Shown: positions 7,343 through 15,147, counted from the first letter of the stretch. The stretch: 16,396 nucleotides of DNA from Acholeplasmataceae bacterium (GCA_023230825.1 JALNWO010000021.1:1-16396); one strand, 5' to 3'. Translations and numbers: made by a program. Notes: generated from the letters alone by a model not told the origin.

Positions 7343-8192
7343 AAGTCAGTCCTCCCAGTTGTTTGTTTCTAATATCGGTTAAAATGATTTGATAAACACG
7401 TAGTTCATCGATGGCGCCGCCTTTTAATAAGGCGCCTCTTTTTACTCCAATTTGATGAAGCATTTGACCGATGTCATCCATTTCATGAGGAATCTCATAA
7501 CGTTCCAATAATCTATCTGGATAATACTGTTTTAAAAATTTCAACGCATAATGACAGACATTATCTAGCGGCATGATGTCATCTTTAATAGCACCTGTAA
7601 TTGCAAGGTGATACGCCACCTTCGGATCATCGAATTTTGGCCATAAAACACCGGGGGTATCTAAGAGTTCAAAATCTGAACTCAGTTTAATCCATTGTTG
7701 AGCACGAGTGATTCCCGGCGTGTTTGCTGTTCGGGCTGCTTTTCTTTGAGCAAGGGTATTAATTAGAGTTGATTTTCCAACATTAGGAATGCCTAAGATG
7801 ATCGTTCGAATGGGTCTTTCTTTTAAACCTTTGGCTTTCGCTCTCTCCAATTTATCTTTTAATAAATCTTGAGCCAATCGATGAATTTTATTGACATTCA
7901 TTCTCGAAATCGCGTCAATGTTTAATCCTGTAAAACCCATTTCTTCGTATTTTTGAACGTGGTATGAAAGTCTGTTCGGATCAGCTAAAGATGATTTATT
8001 AAAAAGTAAAAGAACAGGTTTCATTTTAACCGTCTTAAGGATTTCTGGGTTCATCGATGAGAAGGGAAGACGCGCATCTAGAAGAATAATGACCAAATCA
8101 ATAATCTTTAATCTTTCTCTAATTTCTCGCATCGATTTAAACATATGACCAGGATACCACTGGATTTGTTTTTGCATTAGGGTTTTATTCAT
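7329..8192 (-). CDS. rbgA: Ribosome biogenesis GTPase RbgA (YlqF)
   Basis: Circularly permuted GTPase needed for late 50S subunit assembly in Bacillota. 287 residues from ATG 8192, close to the Bacillus protein. Seen: QWYPGHMFKSMREI (11-24), DLVIILLDARLPFSSMNP (32-49), the G4 region FNKSS (64-68), then G1 GIPNVGKST (134-142), G2-like TPGIT (158-162) and G3 DTPG (178-181), the permuted order of the family. The G4 motif, normally NKxD, reads NKSS. The open frame extends to 8237 but the conserved start is MNKTLMQKQIQWYPGHM; ATG 8192 overlaps the lepB stop by eight bases and follows a G-rich site (GGGGGCGGA). The 3' end overlaps rnhB. Confidence 0.96.
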   Translation of the reverse strand: MNKTLMQKQIQWYPGHMFKSMREIRERLKIIDLVIILLDARLPFSSMNPEILKTVKMKPVLLLFNKSSLADPNRLSYHVQKYEEMGFTGLNIDAISRMNVNKIHRLAQDLLKDKLERAKAKGLKERPIRTIILGIPNVGKSTLINTLAQRKAARTANTPGITRAQQWIKLSSDFELLDTPGVLWPKFDDPKVAYHLAITGAIKDDIMPLDNVCHYALKFLKQYYPDRLLERYEIPHEMDDIGQMLHQIGVKRGALLKGGAIDELRVYQIILTDIRNKQLGGLTFDRT

Positions 8193-9021
8193 TTTGAATC
8201 CGCCCCCACGGAGATAATTTAAAAATTGCTTTACCAATCAAGTCTTCTTCACTGACGGCGCCAATGGCCCGACTATCAAATGAAAACCGCTCATTATCGC
8301 CAAAAGCAAAATAGAGTCCTGCTTTTAAATGATTATTTTCATCTAAGTCTAACAGCATTTTATCTTTGCCCGCTGGTCTAATACGATACGTTTCACCATA
8401 TCTATTTTCATAAAGCGTTCCATTGATTTTTATATGATATTCATCTAAATCATTTAAATAAACAAACTCAATATGATCACCAGGAATCGCGACAATTCTT
8501 TTCACAAAATAAACTTCACTTTGATTTCGATAATCTGGGCTTTTATTAACTTGGTTACCATCTTCATCAAAATAATGATCTGTTATATTTACAATCACAA
8601 TGTCATCTCGTTTCGGTTGGTACATAAAATGGTACATTAAGACACGATCTCCATTTCTTAATGTATGGGCCATTGAACTTCCTTTAATATTCGTTGGTAA
8701 AATAAAGTACGTAAAGAAAAACAAAATAAACATTAGTGACAAACTTAAAAAAGAAACCCAATCCAAAATTGTTTCGGCATACTTTTTTAAATGAATATTG
8801 TCTGTCTCGGGTGGCATTGTTTCAGAATTCAGTTTTAATTTGTCCTTGATTTTTTTACATGTGAAAAAAATCGTTAAACATGCAACAACAGCCCCAAACC
8901 AAAATGTGATTTGGGCCCAAGATTGATTCACTTTACTAACTTGAAAAAGATTAAAAAGTAAGTGAACACCGATTAATATAACTGCAAACACCAAGTAGAG
9001 GAGTGTTTTATTACGGCTCAT
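8185..9021 (-). CDS. lepB: Type I signal peptidase with extra N-terminal membrane segments
   Basis: Membrane protease that removes signal peptides from exported proteins. 278 residues. Seen: three hydrophobic segments (about 7-26, 37-55, 87-109), then the catalytic domain outside: KGSSMAHTL with nucleophile Ser116, DRVLMY, YFVKRIVAIPGD with general-base Lys174, and the C-terminal GDNERFSFDSRAIG box. The usual SxMxPT motif has Ala in place of Pro. Most Bacillota SipS-type enzymes have one N-terminal anchor, so two extra segments are unusual. The start ATG 9021 follows AGAGAGG, which overlaps the ftsK stop; an upstream in-frame ATG at 9045 lies inside ftsK and is less likely. It is the third gene of the operon. 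Confidence 0.95.
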   Translation of the reverse strand: MSRNKTLLYLVFAVILIGVHLLFNLFQVSKVNQSWAQITFWFGAVVACLTIFFTCKKIKDKLKLNSETMPPETDNIHLKKYAETILDWVSFLSLSLMFILFFFTYFILPTNIKGSSMAHTLRNGDRVLMYHFMYQPKRDDIVIVNITDHYFDEDGNQVNKSPDYRNQSEVYFVKRIVAIPGDHIEFVYLNDLDEYHIKINGTLYENRYGETYRIRPAGKDKMLLDLDENNHLKAGLYFAFGDNERFSFDSRAIGAVSEEDLIGKAIFKLSPWGRIQNE

Positions 9022-9034
9022 GAGCGCGTCCTCT

Positions 9035-11122
9035 CTAATCTTCATCTTTTCCTAAAATACGGTTTAACTCATCAAAATTAACTAATACTTCTCTTGCTTT
9101 CGTCCCTTGAGAAGAAGAAACAATTTGGTAATATTCTAACATCTCAACAATTTTTTGAGCTCGGTTAAAGCCCACTTCAAATTGTTTTTGAATGTTGTTA
9201 ATAGAAGCATTCTGTGAATCAACAACGAAATACGCAACATCCTCGAACAACTCATCGGTTGCAATTTCTTTTAATTGTACTTGTTGCTGTAAGTCTTTAT
9301 GTTCAAAGATGTATTTACTTGCATAATTGTCACGAATATAATCGGTGACACGATAGATCTCATCATCAGGAATATAAGCACCTTGTAAACGATGAGGGCG
9401 ATCTGATTTCTTAAAGAGCATGTCGCCTTTACCAAGTAATGTTTCTGCGCCTGCACCATCTAAAATCGTTGTGGAGTCAACAAAAGATGCAACCTTAAAG
9501 GCAATTCTAACAGGAATGTTTGATTTAATCGTTCCCTTAACAACATCGGTTGTTGGCCGTTGCGTCGCAACAAGTAAATGGATACCTGCTGCTCTTGCTT
9601 TTTGAGTAATTCTTTGAATAGCATCTTCTACTTCGTGAGCAGCAACCATCATTAAGTCTGCTAACTCATCGATAATAATAACAATATAAGGAATTTTATC
9701 GGTATCAACTAAACCACGACGAACACTGTCGTTATACGTTTTGATGTCTCTTGAACGACTTGAGGCGAACAGTTGATAACGTCTTTCCATTTCATTTACA
9801 GCCCAATTTAACGCTTGAGCCGCCATTTTAGCATCGGTGATGACAGGTGTTACTAAGTGCGGTAAGTCATTATAGGGTGCAAGTTCAACCATTTTTGGGT
9901 CAATTAAAATAAGGCGTAAGTCTTCGGGAGAGTTTTTAATGAGTAAACTCACTAAAATCGTATTGACACATACACTCTTCCCACTATTGGTGGCACCAGC
10001 AATTAAGCCATGAGGCATCGATTGAATATCAGCATAGATATTTTCACCATCGATATCAACTCCCAAAGCAACCTTTAGAGGATGGTCAACATCATCGATA
10101 AATCTAGGGTCGTCAATGACGTTCCCAAAGGCGACGATTTCAGTTTTATGATTTGGCACTTCAAGTCCCACAAAAGGTTTACCAGGAATCGGTGCTTCGA
10201 TACGAATTGATTTTGAAGATAAGCTCATTTGTAAGTTATCAGAAATAGCTGAAATACGCTTGACATTAACACCTGGTTCTAATGCGATTTCATATCTGGT
10301 AACCGTTGGACCCTTTTTACTAGATTTCACACTACCTTCAATACCAAATTGTTCAAGTGTCGCATTGATCACATCGATTTGATCGAGCAGCCATTGTGGC
10401 TGTTCGTTGGTATCTCTTTGTTTTTTGGAAAACATTGAGATGCTTGGATAACGGTAGTATGTTTTTTCCTCAATATCTTTTGAGTACATCTTTGGTTTTG
10501 TATCTTCGGCTTCAGAAAAAGATCCAAAATCAGAGGTAACCACTTGTTTTTCTTGAGTTACGACTGGTTCTCGTTTAAACATTTCTACTTTAGGCTCAAA
10601 GATTTTTGGTTCTTCTTCAATCGGTGGCGCATGATAAATTGTTTTTTGTGGCTTTGGTTCGATTGGTTTAGATTCAAAAGGAATGGTTTTCTTTGGCTTT
10701 TCTTGAGGCGTATCTAATGAAGAAAAACCAATGGGATTGATAATTCTTTTTGTCGGTTTTTCCTTTTCAACTGGTTCATATTCAGGAACGTAATCAGAAG
10801 GTCCAAAGACCTCTTCACGGGTTTTATAAGAAATGATATTTGTGAATTCATAATATTTTGTTCCATATTTTGCGATTGCTTCTTTTTCTGGAAGTTTTGG
10901 TGTCGAACGGAAAGCATCAAAACGACGAACCGTGTCGCCAGTGTTTTTAATCGTAAAAGGAACGGTCACAACATCTTTGACATGACGGCCAAAAATAGGT
11001 GAAATGAATCGTTCAGTTTCATATTTTTTTATCCCGCGAATGCCCTCTAGTTTTACAAACTGGAATATCACAAATGGTTCAGTTTGAAATAGAGGTTCCT
11101 TTAAGGGTTTCGTTTTTTTCAA
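9035..11122 (-). CDS. ftsK: FtsK/SpoIIIE-type DNA translocase lacking membrane segments
   Basis: Hexameric ATPase that pumps DNA during chromosome segregation. 695 residues. Seen: an N-terminal soluble region (1-110), a charged Pro/Glu/Lys-rich linker (about 111-240), alpha and beta motor domains with Walker A GATNSGKS (375-382), LRLILIDPK (402-410), Walker B IVIIIDELADL (480-490) and VATQRPTTDVVKG (518-530), and a C-terminal winged-helix gamma domain (about 625-690, NNIQKQFEVGFNRAQKIVEM) that in relatives reads KOPS/SRS sequences. No transmembrane segments are visible, whereas typical FtsK has four. The start is TTG at 11122 with AGGTGA upstream; it overlaps the preceding gene's stop (TTGA). 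The neighbour upstream supplies a membrane anchor and may be a partner. Confidence 0.94.
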   Translation of the reverse strand: MKKTKPLKEPLFQTEPFVIFQFVKLEGIRGIKKYETERFISPIFGRHVKDVVTVPFTIKNTGDTVRRFDAFRSTPKLPEKEAIAKYGTKYYEFTNIISYKTREEVFGPSDYVPEYEPVEKEKPTKRIINPIGFSSLDTPQEKPKKTIPFESKPIEPKPQKTIYHAPPIEEEPKIFEPKVEMFKREPVVTQEKQVVTSDFGSFSEAEDTKPKMYSKDIEEKTYYRYPSISMFSKKQRDTNEQPQWLLDQIDVINATLEQFGIEGSVKSSKKGPTVTRYEIALEPGVNVKRISAISDNLQMSLSSKSIRIEAPIPGKPFVGLEVPNHKTEIVAFGNVIDDPRFIDDVDHPLKVALGVDIDGENIYADIQSMPHGLIAGATNSGKSVCVNTILVSLLIKNSPEDLRLILIDPKMVELAPYNDLPHLVTPVITDAKMAAQALNWAVNEMERRYQLFASSRSRDIKTYNDSVRRGLVDTDKIPYIVIIIDELADLMMVAAHEVEDAIQRITQKARAAGIHLLVATQRPTTDVVKGTIKSNIPVRIAFKVASFVDSTTILDGAGAETLLGKGDMLFKKSDRPHRLQGAYIPDDEIYRVTDYIRDNYASKYIFEHKDLQQQVQLKEIATDELFEDVAYFVVDSQNASINNIQKQFEVGFNRAQKIVEMLEYYQIVSSSQGTKAREVLVNFDELNRILGKDED

Positions 11123-11892
11123 GTTTCATCACCTGCATCTTTAAAATCTTTTGTTAGTTCTGTATAAATGTCATCGACACCAGTGTCAATGGTTTTTTCG
11201 GTTGCAAAAACTTTTTTACTGTAAATTTTATAGGTTTCTTCCCCGGTGATCGCAATCAAAGCTAAGCCAATGCGAACCATAATGATGTTAATGGCTGTCT
11301 CTTGAGTCAGCTTGCGAAACCAATAAACCGGATTCACCGCATTGATAACAGCCATTGCTGTTTTAGTCACTTTTGAATATTTTTTTGCCGTTTGAACAAT
11401 TTTCGAATCGTCAATGCGTGATTTTACTTGGTTCAGTTCCACAATCTTCGCTAAGGTCATCGCTCGAGTTAAGCGAAGAATACGACCGGATAAGACTTCG
11501 TCTAACCGATTGGTTACATAACGAGCAAGTAAGATTGTTTCATCAACGGTGAGTTCTAAATACGGATATTTTGATTGTGGATAAAACTTTGATGCTATAT
11601 CAACTGTCAGTTCACCTGTTATTTGTTTAAGGAGTGTTTCAAAACCAACTTCATTGCGTAAGTCTTTGTCTTTAAATTGTGCTTGTGCATCTTCAATTAA
11701 ATACTTGATTTCTTCTTCGTCAATATCGGGCTCGTCTACTTTTCGAAAATGCGATTTTTTATTAATGCTTTTAATGACTGCATAAATATAAATTAAAAAT
11801 AACAGAATAAAGCCAAAGCTAATTCCAATAAGGAAACTGATTAACATAGTGATATCAATGTTGATTGGACCGATACTAATTAGAAAATCCAT
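11119..11892 (-). CDS. Unknown protein with one N-terminal membrane segment, first gene of the ftsK operon
   Basis: Not recognised. 257 residues. Seen: one strong membrane segment (about 14-40) at the N-terminus, a basic stretch just after it (KSINKKSHFRK), an acidic patch (DEPDIDEEE, 53-61) and a long, mostly helical cytoplasmic-looking body. A region near 176-220 (TAMAVINAVNPVYWFRKL, then INIIMVRIGLALIAITG) is hydrophobic and could touch or cross the membrane. The start ATG 11892 follows AGGAG at ideal spacing. It overlaps ftsK by four bases and is thus strongly coupled to a translocase that lacks its own membrane domain; a role in anchoring or regulating FtsK is an inference from this arrangement only. 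No catalytic motif was found. Confidence 0.85.
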   Translation of the reverse strand: MDFLISIGPINIDITMLISFLIGISFGFILLFLIYIYAVIKSINKKSHFRKVDEPDIDEEEIKYLIEDAQAQFKDKDLRNEVGFETLLKQITGELTVDIASKFYPQSKYPYLELTVDETILLARYVTNRLDEVLSGRILRLTRAMTLAKIVELNQVKSRIDDSKIVQTAKKYSKVTKTAMAVINAVNPVYWFRKLTQETAINIIMVRIGLALIAITGEETYKIYSKKVFATEKTIDTGVDDIYTELTKDFKDAGDET

Positions 11893-11914
11893 AATTTATT
11901 CTCCTATAATAATG

Positions 11915-11923
11915 ATTATATCA
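11915..11923 (-). promoter_or_regulatory. Extended -10 promoter of the five-gene operon
   Basis: The minus strand reads TGATATAAT, 22 bases upstream of the first gene's start. At 17 bases there is only a poor -35 (TTTATG). The 11893-12066 gap holds this promoter and that of the divergent HAD gene; no riboswitch-like fold was recognised. Confidence 0.62.
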
Positions 11924-12019
11924 TTAAAATATGGGAACATAAAGAAAAGCCACTAATAATGACTAACAAAAACAGCGATATAACCACCTGAACGAGGAAC
12001 ATTTCTTTAAGAGCTTTGT

Positions 12020-12047
12020 TTGTAAAATAAAAGATATGTGAGATAAT
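12020..12047 (+). promoter_or_regulatory. Candidate promoter of the HAD phosphatase gene
   Basis: TTGTAA (12020-12025), 16 bases, then GATAAT (12042-12047) preceded by TGA, so an extended -10. The predicted start near 12054 would leave a leader of about 13 bases that begins at the ribosome-binding site, which is short but possible. Confidence 0.4.
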
Positions 12048-12066
12048 AGGAAAGAGGTGAAATGAT

Positions 12067-12897
12067 ATGCTACATTATTTAATTGCTTGTGACCTAGATG
12101 GCTCTCTATTAAACAATCAAAGTGAGTTTACTGAAAAGACGAAAAAGGTGCTCAGACACTTACATGAACAAGGCCATAAAATTGTGATTGCTACTGGTCG
12201 ACCTTTTGGTGGATCAATCCATTTGTATGAAGATTTGAATATTCCTAATCCGATGATTAATGACAATGGCGCGGCCATTGAAAATCCTTTTAACACGTCG
12301 TTTCCGAAACAAAGAACACAAATTCCTTTGGCCATTATGCACGACTTGTTTCGTTTTACACAACCCTTTTTACGCTCAGCTTTTTTCAGCATTGATAAAA
12401 CTGTTTATGGTTATCATTACGAACCACGGCTAGAACGTTATTTTGCAGGTATCAATTTCTCTGATACTGTCATTGATAAACCTTTTACTGAGCTAGATGT
12501 TGAGCCTTCTGGAATGATTTTTTTAGTCGATGCTAAAAAACAAGCTACTTTAGAAAATTATATCGATCAAAGTTATGATAACCATATTACTTATCGCCTT
12601 TGGGGTGCTGACAGAAAAAACGCAATCTACGAAATTTACTTACGTCATGTCTCAAAAGATTCTGCTATTCAATATTTATTAAAATACTATAATTATGAAC
12701 CACATCAACTGATGACATTTGGCGATGGAATTAATGATATCGAAATGATCCGTAATGCTGGTCTTGGGGTGATGATGAAAAATGGTGTTGATGAATTAAA
12801 ACCGGTTGCAAAAGATATCACTGAATTTACGAACAACGAAGACGGCATTGCCGAGTATTTAATTAAATTTTTTAACCTTAAACTTGATTTTGAGTAA
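12067..12897 (+). CDS. Cof-type HAD-superfamily phosphatase (class IIB)
   Basis: Probable cytoplasmic phosphatase acting on a small phosphorylated metabolite, such as a sugar phosphate or flavin-related compound; the substrate cannot be read from sequence. 276 residues, normal for Cof-like proteins. Seen: motif I ACDLDGSLL with nucleophile Asp9 and acid Asp11, motif II IATGRP (41-46), the NDNGA signature (65-69), a central C2B-type cap (about 85-190), motif III lysine in SKDSAI (Lys197), and motif IV FGDGINDIEM (218-227). The start is well supported by AGAGGTGA seven bases upstream. It is the only plus-strand gene here, divergent from the ftsK operon and convergent with the metal genes, sharing a terminator with them. 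Confidence 0.93.
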   Translation: MLHYLIACDLDGSLLNNQSEFTEKTKKVLRHLHEQGHKIVIATGRPFGGSIHLYEDLNIPNPMINDNGAAIENPFNTSFPKQRTQIPLAIMHDLFRFTQPFLRSAFFSIDKTVYGYHYEPRLERYFAGINFSDTVIDKPFTELDVEPSGMIFLVDAKKQATLENYIDQSYDNHITYRLWGADRKNAIYEIYLRHVSKDSAIQYLLKYYNYEPHQLMTFGDGINDIEMIRNAGLGVMMKNGVDELKPVAKDITEFTNNEDGIAEYLIKFFNLKLDFE

Positions 12898-12900
12898 ATA

Positions 12901-12932
12901 AAAAACCATTCAGGGATGTCTGAATGGTTTTT
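12901..12932. terminator. Bidirectional rho-independent terminator between the HAD gene and the HMA protein gene
   Basis: Perfect 13-base stem, left arm 12901-12913 and right arm 12920-12932 (core ACCATTCAG / CTGAATGGT), with a 6-base loop. T runs follow on both strands, so it can end both convergent transcripts. Confidence 0.92.
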
Positions 12933-12939
12933 ATATCTT

Positions 12940-13173
12940 TTATATCGCTCTAACGCTCGATTTTTTGACGTCGTATCCTAAAGTTGTAATTGCTTTTTCG
13001 ATTTGTTCAATCGTAATTTTTGAGCCATCAAAATTAAGTTTTACTTTGCTTGCATTAAAGAGGACTTCGACTGAATCTTTTTCTACTCCTTCTAAGCTCT
13101 TAACTGCATTATTAATTTTTTGTAAGCATGATGGACAACTTAATGCTTCTAATTGAATGGTTGTTTTTTGCAT
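12940..13173 (-). CDS. Small HMA-domain metal-binding protein (CopZ-like)
   Basis: Free-standing heavy-metal-associated domain, the fold used by copper chaperones such as CopZ and by the N-terminal domains of metal ATPases. 77 residues. Seen: the N-terminal beta strand TTIQLEAL, then the metal-binding SCPSC with Cys13 and Cys16, and later the typical LEGVEKDSVEVLFNASKVKL and ITTLGYDVK elements. Canonical CopZ has MxCxxC; here the residue two before the first Cys is Leu. The start ATG 13173 follows AGGAG. It lies 74 bases downstream of a metal ATPase that has no HMA domain of its own, suggesting it delivers metal to that pump. It also has its own extended -10 promoter. Which metal is bound cannot be told. 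Confidence 0.9.
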   Translation of the reverse strand: MQKTTIQLEALSCPSCLQKINNAVKSLEGVEKDSVEVLFNASKVKLNFDGSKITIEQIEKAITTLGYDVKKSSVRAI

Positions 13174-13203
13174 GTTCTATCTCCTTTCATAATTCACACT
13201 CTT

Positions 13204-13212
13204 ATTATACCA
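13204..13212 (-). promoter_or_regulatory. Extended -10 promoter of the HMA protein gene
   Basis: The minus strand reads TGGTATAAT in the 74-base gap after the ATPase gene, about 31 bases upstream of the HMA gene start. It would let the small protein be made apart from, or in excess of, the pump. No strong terminator separates the two genes, so read-through is also possible. Confidence 0.6.
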
Positions 13213-13247
13213 AATTTTCTTCTAAATGAATTGATTTCTATCAATTT

Positions 13248-15101
13248 TTATTTTTTATATGAATACTTTAAAAGACGCATTCCATTTAAAATAACAACTA
13301 AAATACTTGCTTCATGGGCTAACATACCAATAGACATGTTCATCCAATCGCTAAAGAGTAGGCTCATTAGTAAAATAAAGACCACGCCAATAGCAATCCA
13401 TATGTTTTGTCGCATATTTCTAACAGTTGCTTTTGTTAAGCCTAAGGCATGCGGTAGTTTACTAAAATCTGAGTTCATTAAAACAAGATCTGATGTTTCT
13501 ATCGCGACATCTGTTCCGCCACCCATAGCAATGCCTACTTGAGCACGTGCCAGTGAGGGGCTGTCATTGACTCCATCACCAACAAAAGCAATTTTTTTAC
13601 CTTGTTCTTGTAAGTTTTGGATAAAGGCTGCTTTATCTTCTGGCAATAAATGGCCATACGCTTCTGTCAATCCTAATTCATCAGCAATTATGTCAACTGT
13701 TTTTTGATGATCACCTGATAAAACAACTAAATGTTTAACTCCAAGTTTTCTAATTCTTATTAAATCCTCTTTAACATTTTCTCTGATTTCATCCCGTATC
13801 CCTAATAAATGATAAAGAACGCCGTCAATCGCAGTAAGCACCAACGAATAACCTTTATTTGTAAAATCATCAACATCAGCTATAACAGATTCTGTTAAGA
13901 TAATTCCTTCTTTTTCCATTAAGTTTTCATTACCAACAGCAATCCGACGCCCATCGACCTTAGCAATAATTCCAGCACCTTTAATAACATCTGTATCTTT
14001 TACTGAAAAAGGCTCTGTTTCGCCAATATAAGCAAGAATTGCTTTAGCTAAAGGGTGTTCAGATTCTCTTTCAATACTTGCTAAATAGGCCAAAGCATCT
14101 GTTTGATTTTCTTGATAATTTTTAACTCCAGCGACTTGGGGTTCTCCAAGGGTTAAAGTACCTGTTTTATCAAAAATGATTGTGTCAATACGACTAAAAT
14201 CATGAATGACTTCGCTTCCTTTAAGAAGGACACCGTGTCTCGCTCCATTACCAATACCTGCAACATTTGCAACTGGAACTCCAATGACTAAGGCGCCTGG
14301 ACAACCTAAAACTAAAATAGTAACAGCCAATTCTACATCTTGCCAAATAAGACCAACGGCTACACCTAGTAGTAAGACAAAAGGTGTATAATATTTTGCA
14401 AAACGGTCAATGAAACGCTCAGCTTGTGATTTAGAATCCTGTGCTTCTTCTACAAGTTCAATAATTTTTCCAAAGGTTGTATCTTCACCAATCTTTTCGG
14501 CAACCATATGAAGCGTTCCATTTTCTAAAATCGTTCCTGCAAATAAAGATGCATCCAGTCCTTTTATAATCGGCATGGATTCACCGGTAATCGTCGCTTC
14601 ATTGACAACCCCTTCGCCAAAAATAACTTTACCATCAACAGGAATTTTAGCCCCTGTTCTGACGAGTAAAATATCTCCAATATCAACTTCATCAACACTC
14701 ATTTCTAAAAAAGAGCCATCTGGCATTTTTTTAACTGCCATTTCTGGAGCTAATTCGGTTAATTCTTTAATTGCTGATCGTGTTTTTGTTAATGTTCTTT
14801 GTTCCAAGTAAGTTCCAAATAAAAAGAGAAATGTAACAATCGCAGATTCCTCATAATTTTTAATTACAAAAGCGCCAATCACTGCAATGGTAACCAATAG
14901 ATCAATACTAATGACACGTACCCTCAAAGCTTGATACGCTTGAATAGCAATGGGTATTGTTCCAATTACTGAAGGAATGATAAAAGCGATCATGGCTACT
15001 AATTCATTTTGTAAAACCCAGTGGCCAAAAAAGCCTATTACAATAAAAATGAAACTCACCAATGCGATTTCATTTTTTCTTCTTAAAATCCACCTCTGCA
15101 T
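13248..15101 (-). CDS. P1B-type heavy-metal ATPase with CPG in place of the CPC motif
   Basis: ATP-driven metal transporter in the cytoplasmic membrane, probably an exporter. 617 residues. Seen: four N-terminal membrane segments (about 11-30, 33-57, 65-81, 84-100), actuator TGES (172-175), membrane segment 5 (about 238-253), segment 6 with GCPGALVIGVPVA (266-278; Cys267-Pro268-Gly269), phosphorylation site DKTGT (Asp311), the HP of SEHPLA (349-350), hinge GDGVND (508-513), and two C-terminal segments ending in AHEASILVVILNGMRLL. No N-terminal HMA domain or His-rich stretch. Known specificity classes have CPC, SPC, TPC or CPH at segment 6, so CPG gives no clear metal. HEAS in the last segment is HEGS/HEGT-like. 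ATG 15101 follows AGGAG. Followed by an HMA protein gene. Confidence 0.94.
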   Translation of the reverse strand: MQRWILRRKNEIALVSFIFIVIGFFGHWVLQNELVAMIAFIIPSVIGTIPIAIQAYQALRVRVISIDLLVTIAVIGAFVIKNYEESAIVTFLFLFGTYLEQRTLTKTRSAIKELTELAPEMAVKKMPDGSFLEMSVDEVDIGDILLVRTGAKIPVDGKVIFGEGVVNEATITGESMPIIKGLDASLFAGTILENGTLHMVAEKIGEDTTFGKIIELVEEAQDSKSQAERFIDRFAKYYTPFVLLLGVAVGLIWQDVELAVTILVLGCPGALVIGVPVANVAGIGNGARHGVLLKGSEVIHDFSRIDTIIFDKTGTLTLGEPQVAGVKNYQENQTDALAYLASIERESEHPLAKAILAYIGETEPFSVKDTDVIKGAGIIAKVDGRRIAVGNENLMEKEGIILTESVIADVDDFTNKGYSLVLTAIDGVLYHLLGIRDEIRENVKEDLIRIRKLGVKHLVVLSGDHQKTVDIIADELGLTEAYGHLLPEDKAAFIQNLQEQGKKIAFVGDGVNDSPSLARAQVGIAMGGGTDVAIETSDLVLMNSDFSKLPHALGLTKATVRNMRQNIWIAIGVVFILLMSLLFSDWMNMSIGMLAHEASILVVILNGMRLLKYSYKK

Positions 15102-15130
15102 AACATATCTCCTGTCTTTTGATTTTGCCT

Positions 15131-15147
15131 ATTATACTTCTATTATA
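15131..15147 (-). promoter_or_regulatory. Candidate -10 elements of the metal ATPase gene
   Basis: Two TATAAT sequences on the minus strand (15147-15142 and 15136-15131), 11 bases apart, about 30-46 bases upstream of the start. Neither has a TGN extension or a good -35 box. An activator or alternative metal-responsive control is possible, but no known operator was recognised. Confidence 0.45.

Noticed and set aside
11916..12002. A 28-codon minus-strand frame coding a very hydrophobic peptide (MFLVQVVISLFLLVIISGFS...) in the HAD/operon intergenic region
   Set aside because: It has no Shine-Dalgarno, ends inside the operon's -10 element, and hydrophobic codons are expected in T-rich DNA. No known short membrane protein was recognised.
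11934..12002. GGAACAT repeated at 11934 and 11996 as a regulatory repeat
   Set aside because: Only seven bases with differing flanks; chance is enough to explain it.
13228..13247. Small inverted repeat ATTGAT/ATCAAT just after the ATPase gene as a terminator
   Set aside because: Only six A/T-rich pairs and no T run on the minus strand; unlikely to stop transcription.
13153..13542. 129-codon plus-strand frame opposite the HMA gene and the ATPase 3' end
   Set aside because: Antisense to two well-supported genes, no ribosome-binding site seen and no recognisable motif; treated as a shadow frame.
14575..14811. Plus-strand frame rich in Ser, Thr and Pro opposite the ATPase
   Set aside because: Composition is the mirror of the ATPase codons; no independent support.
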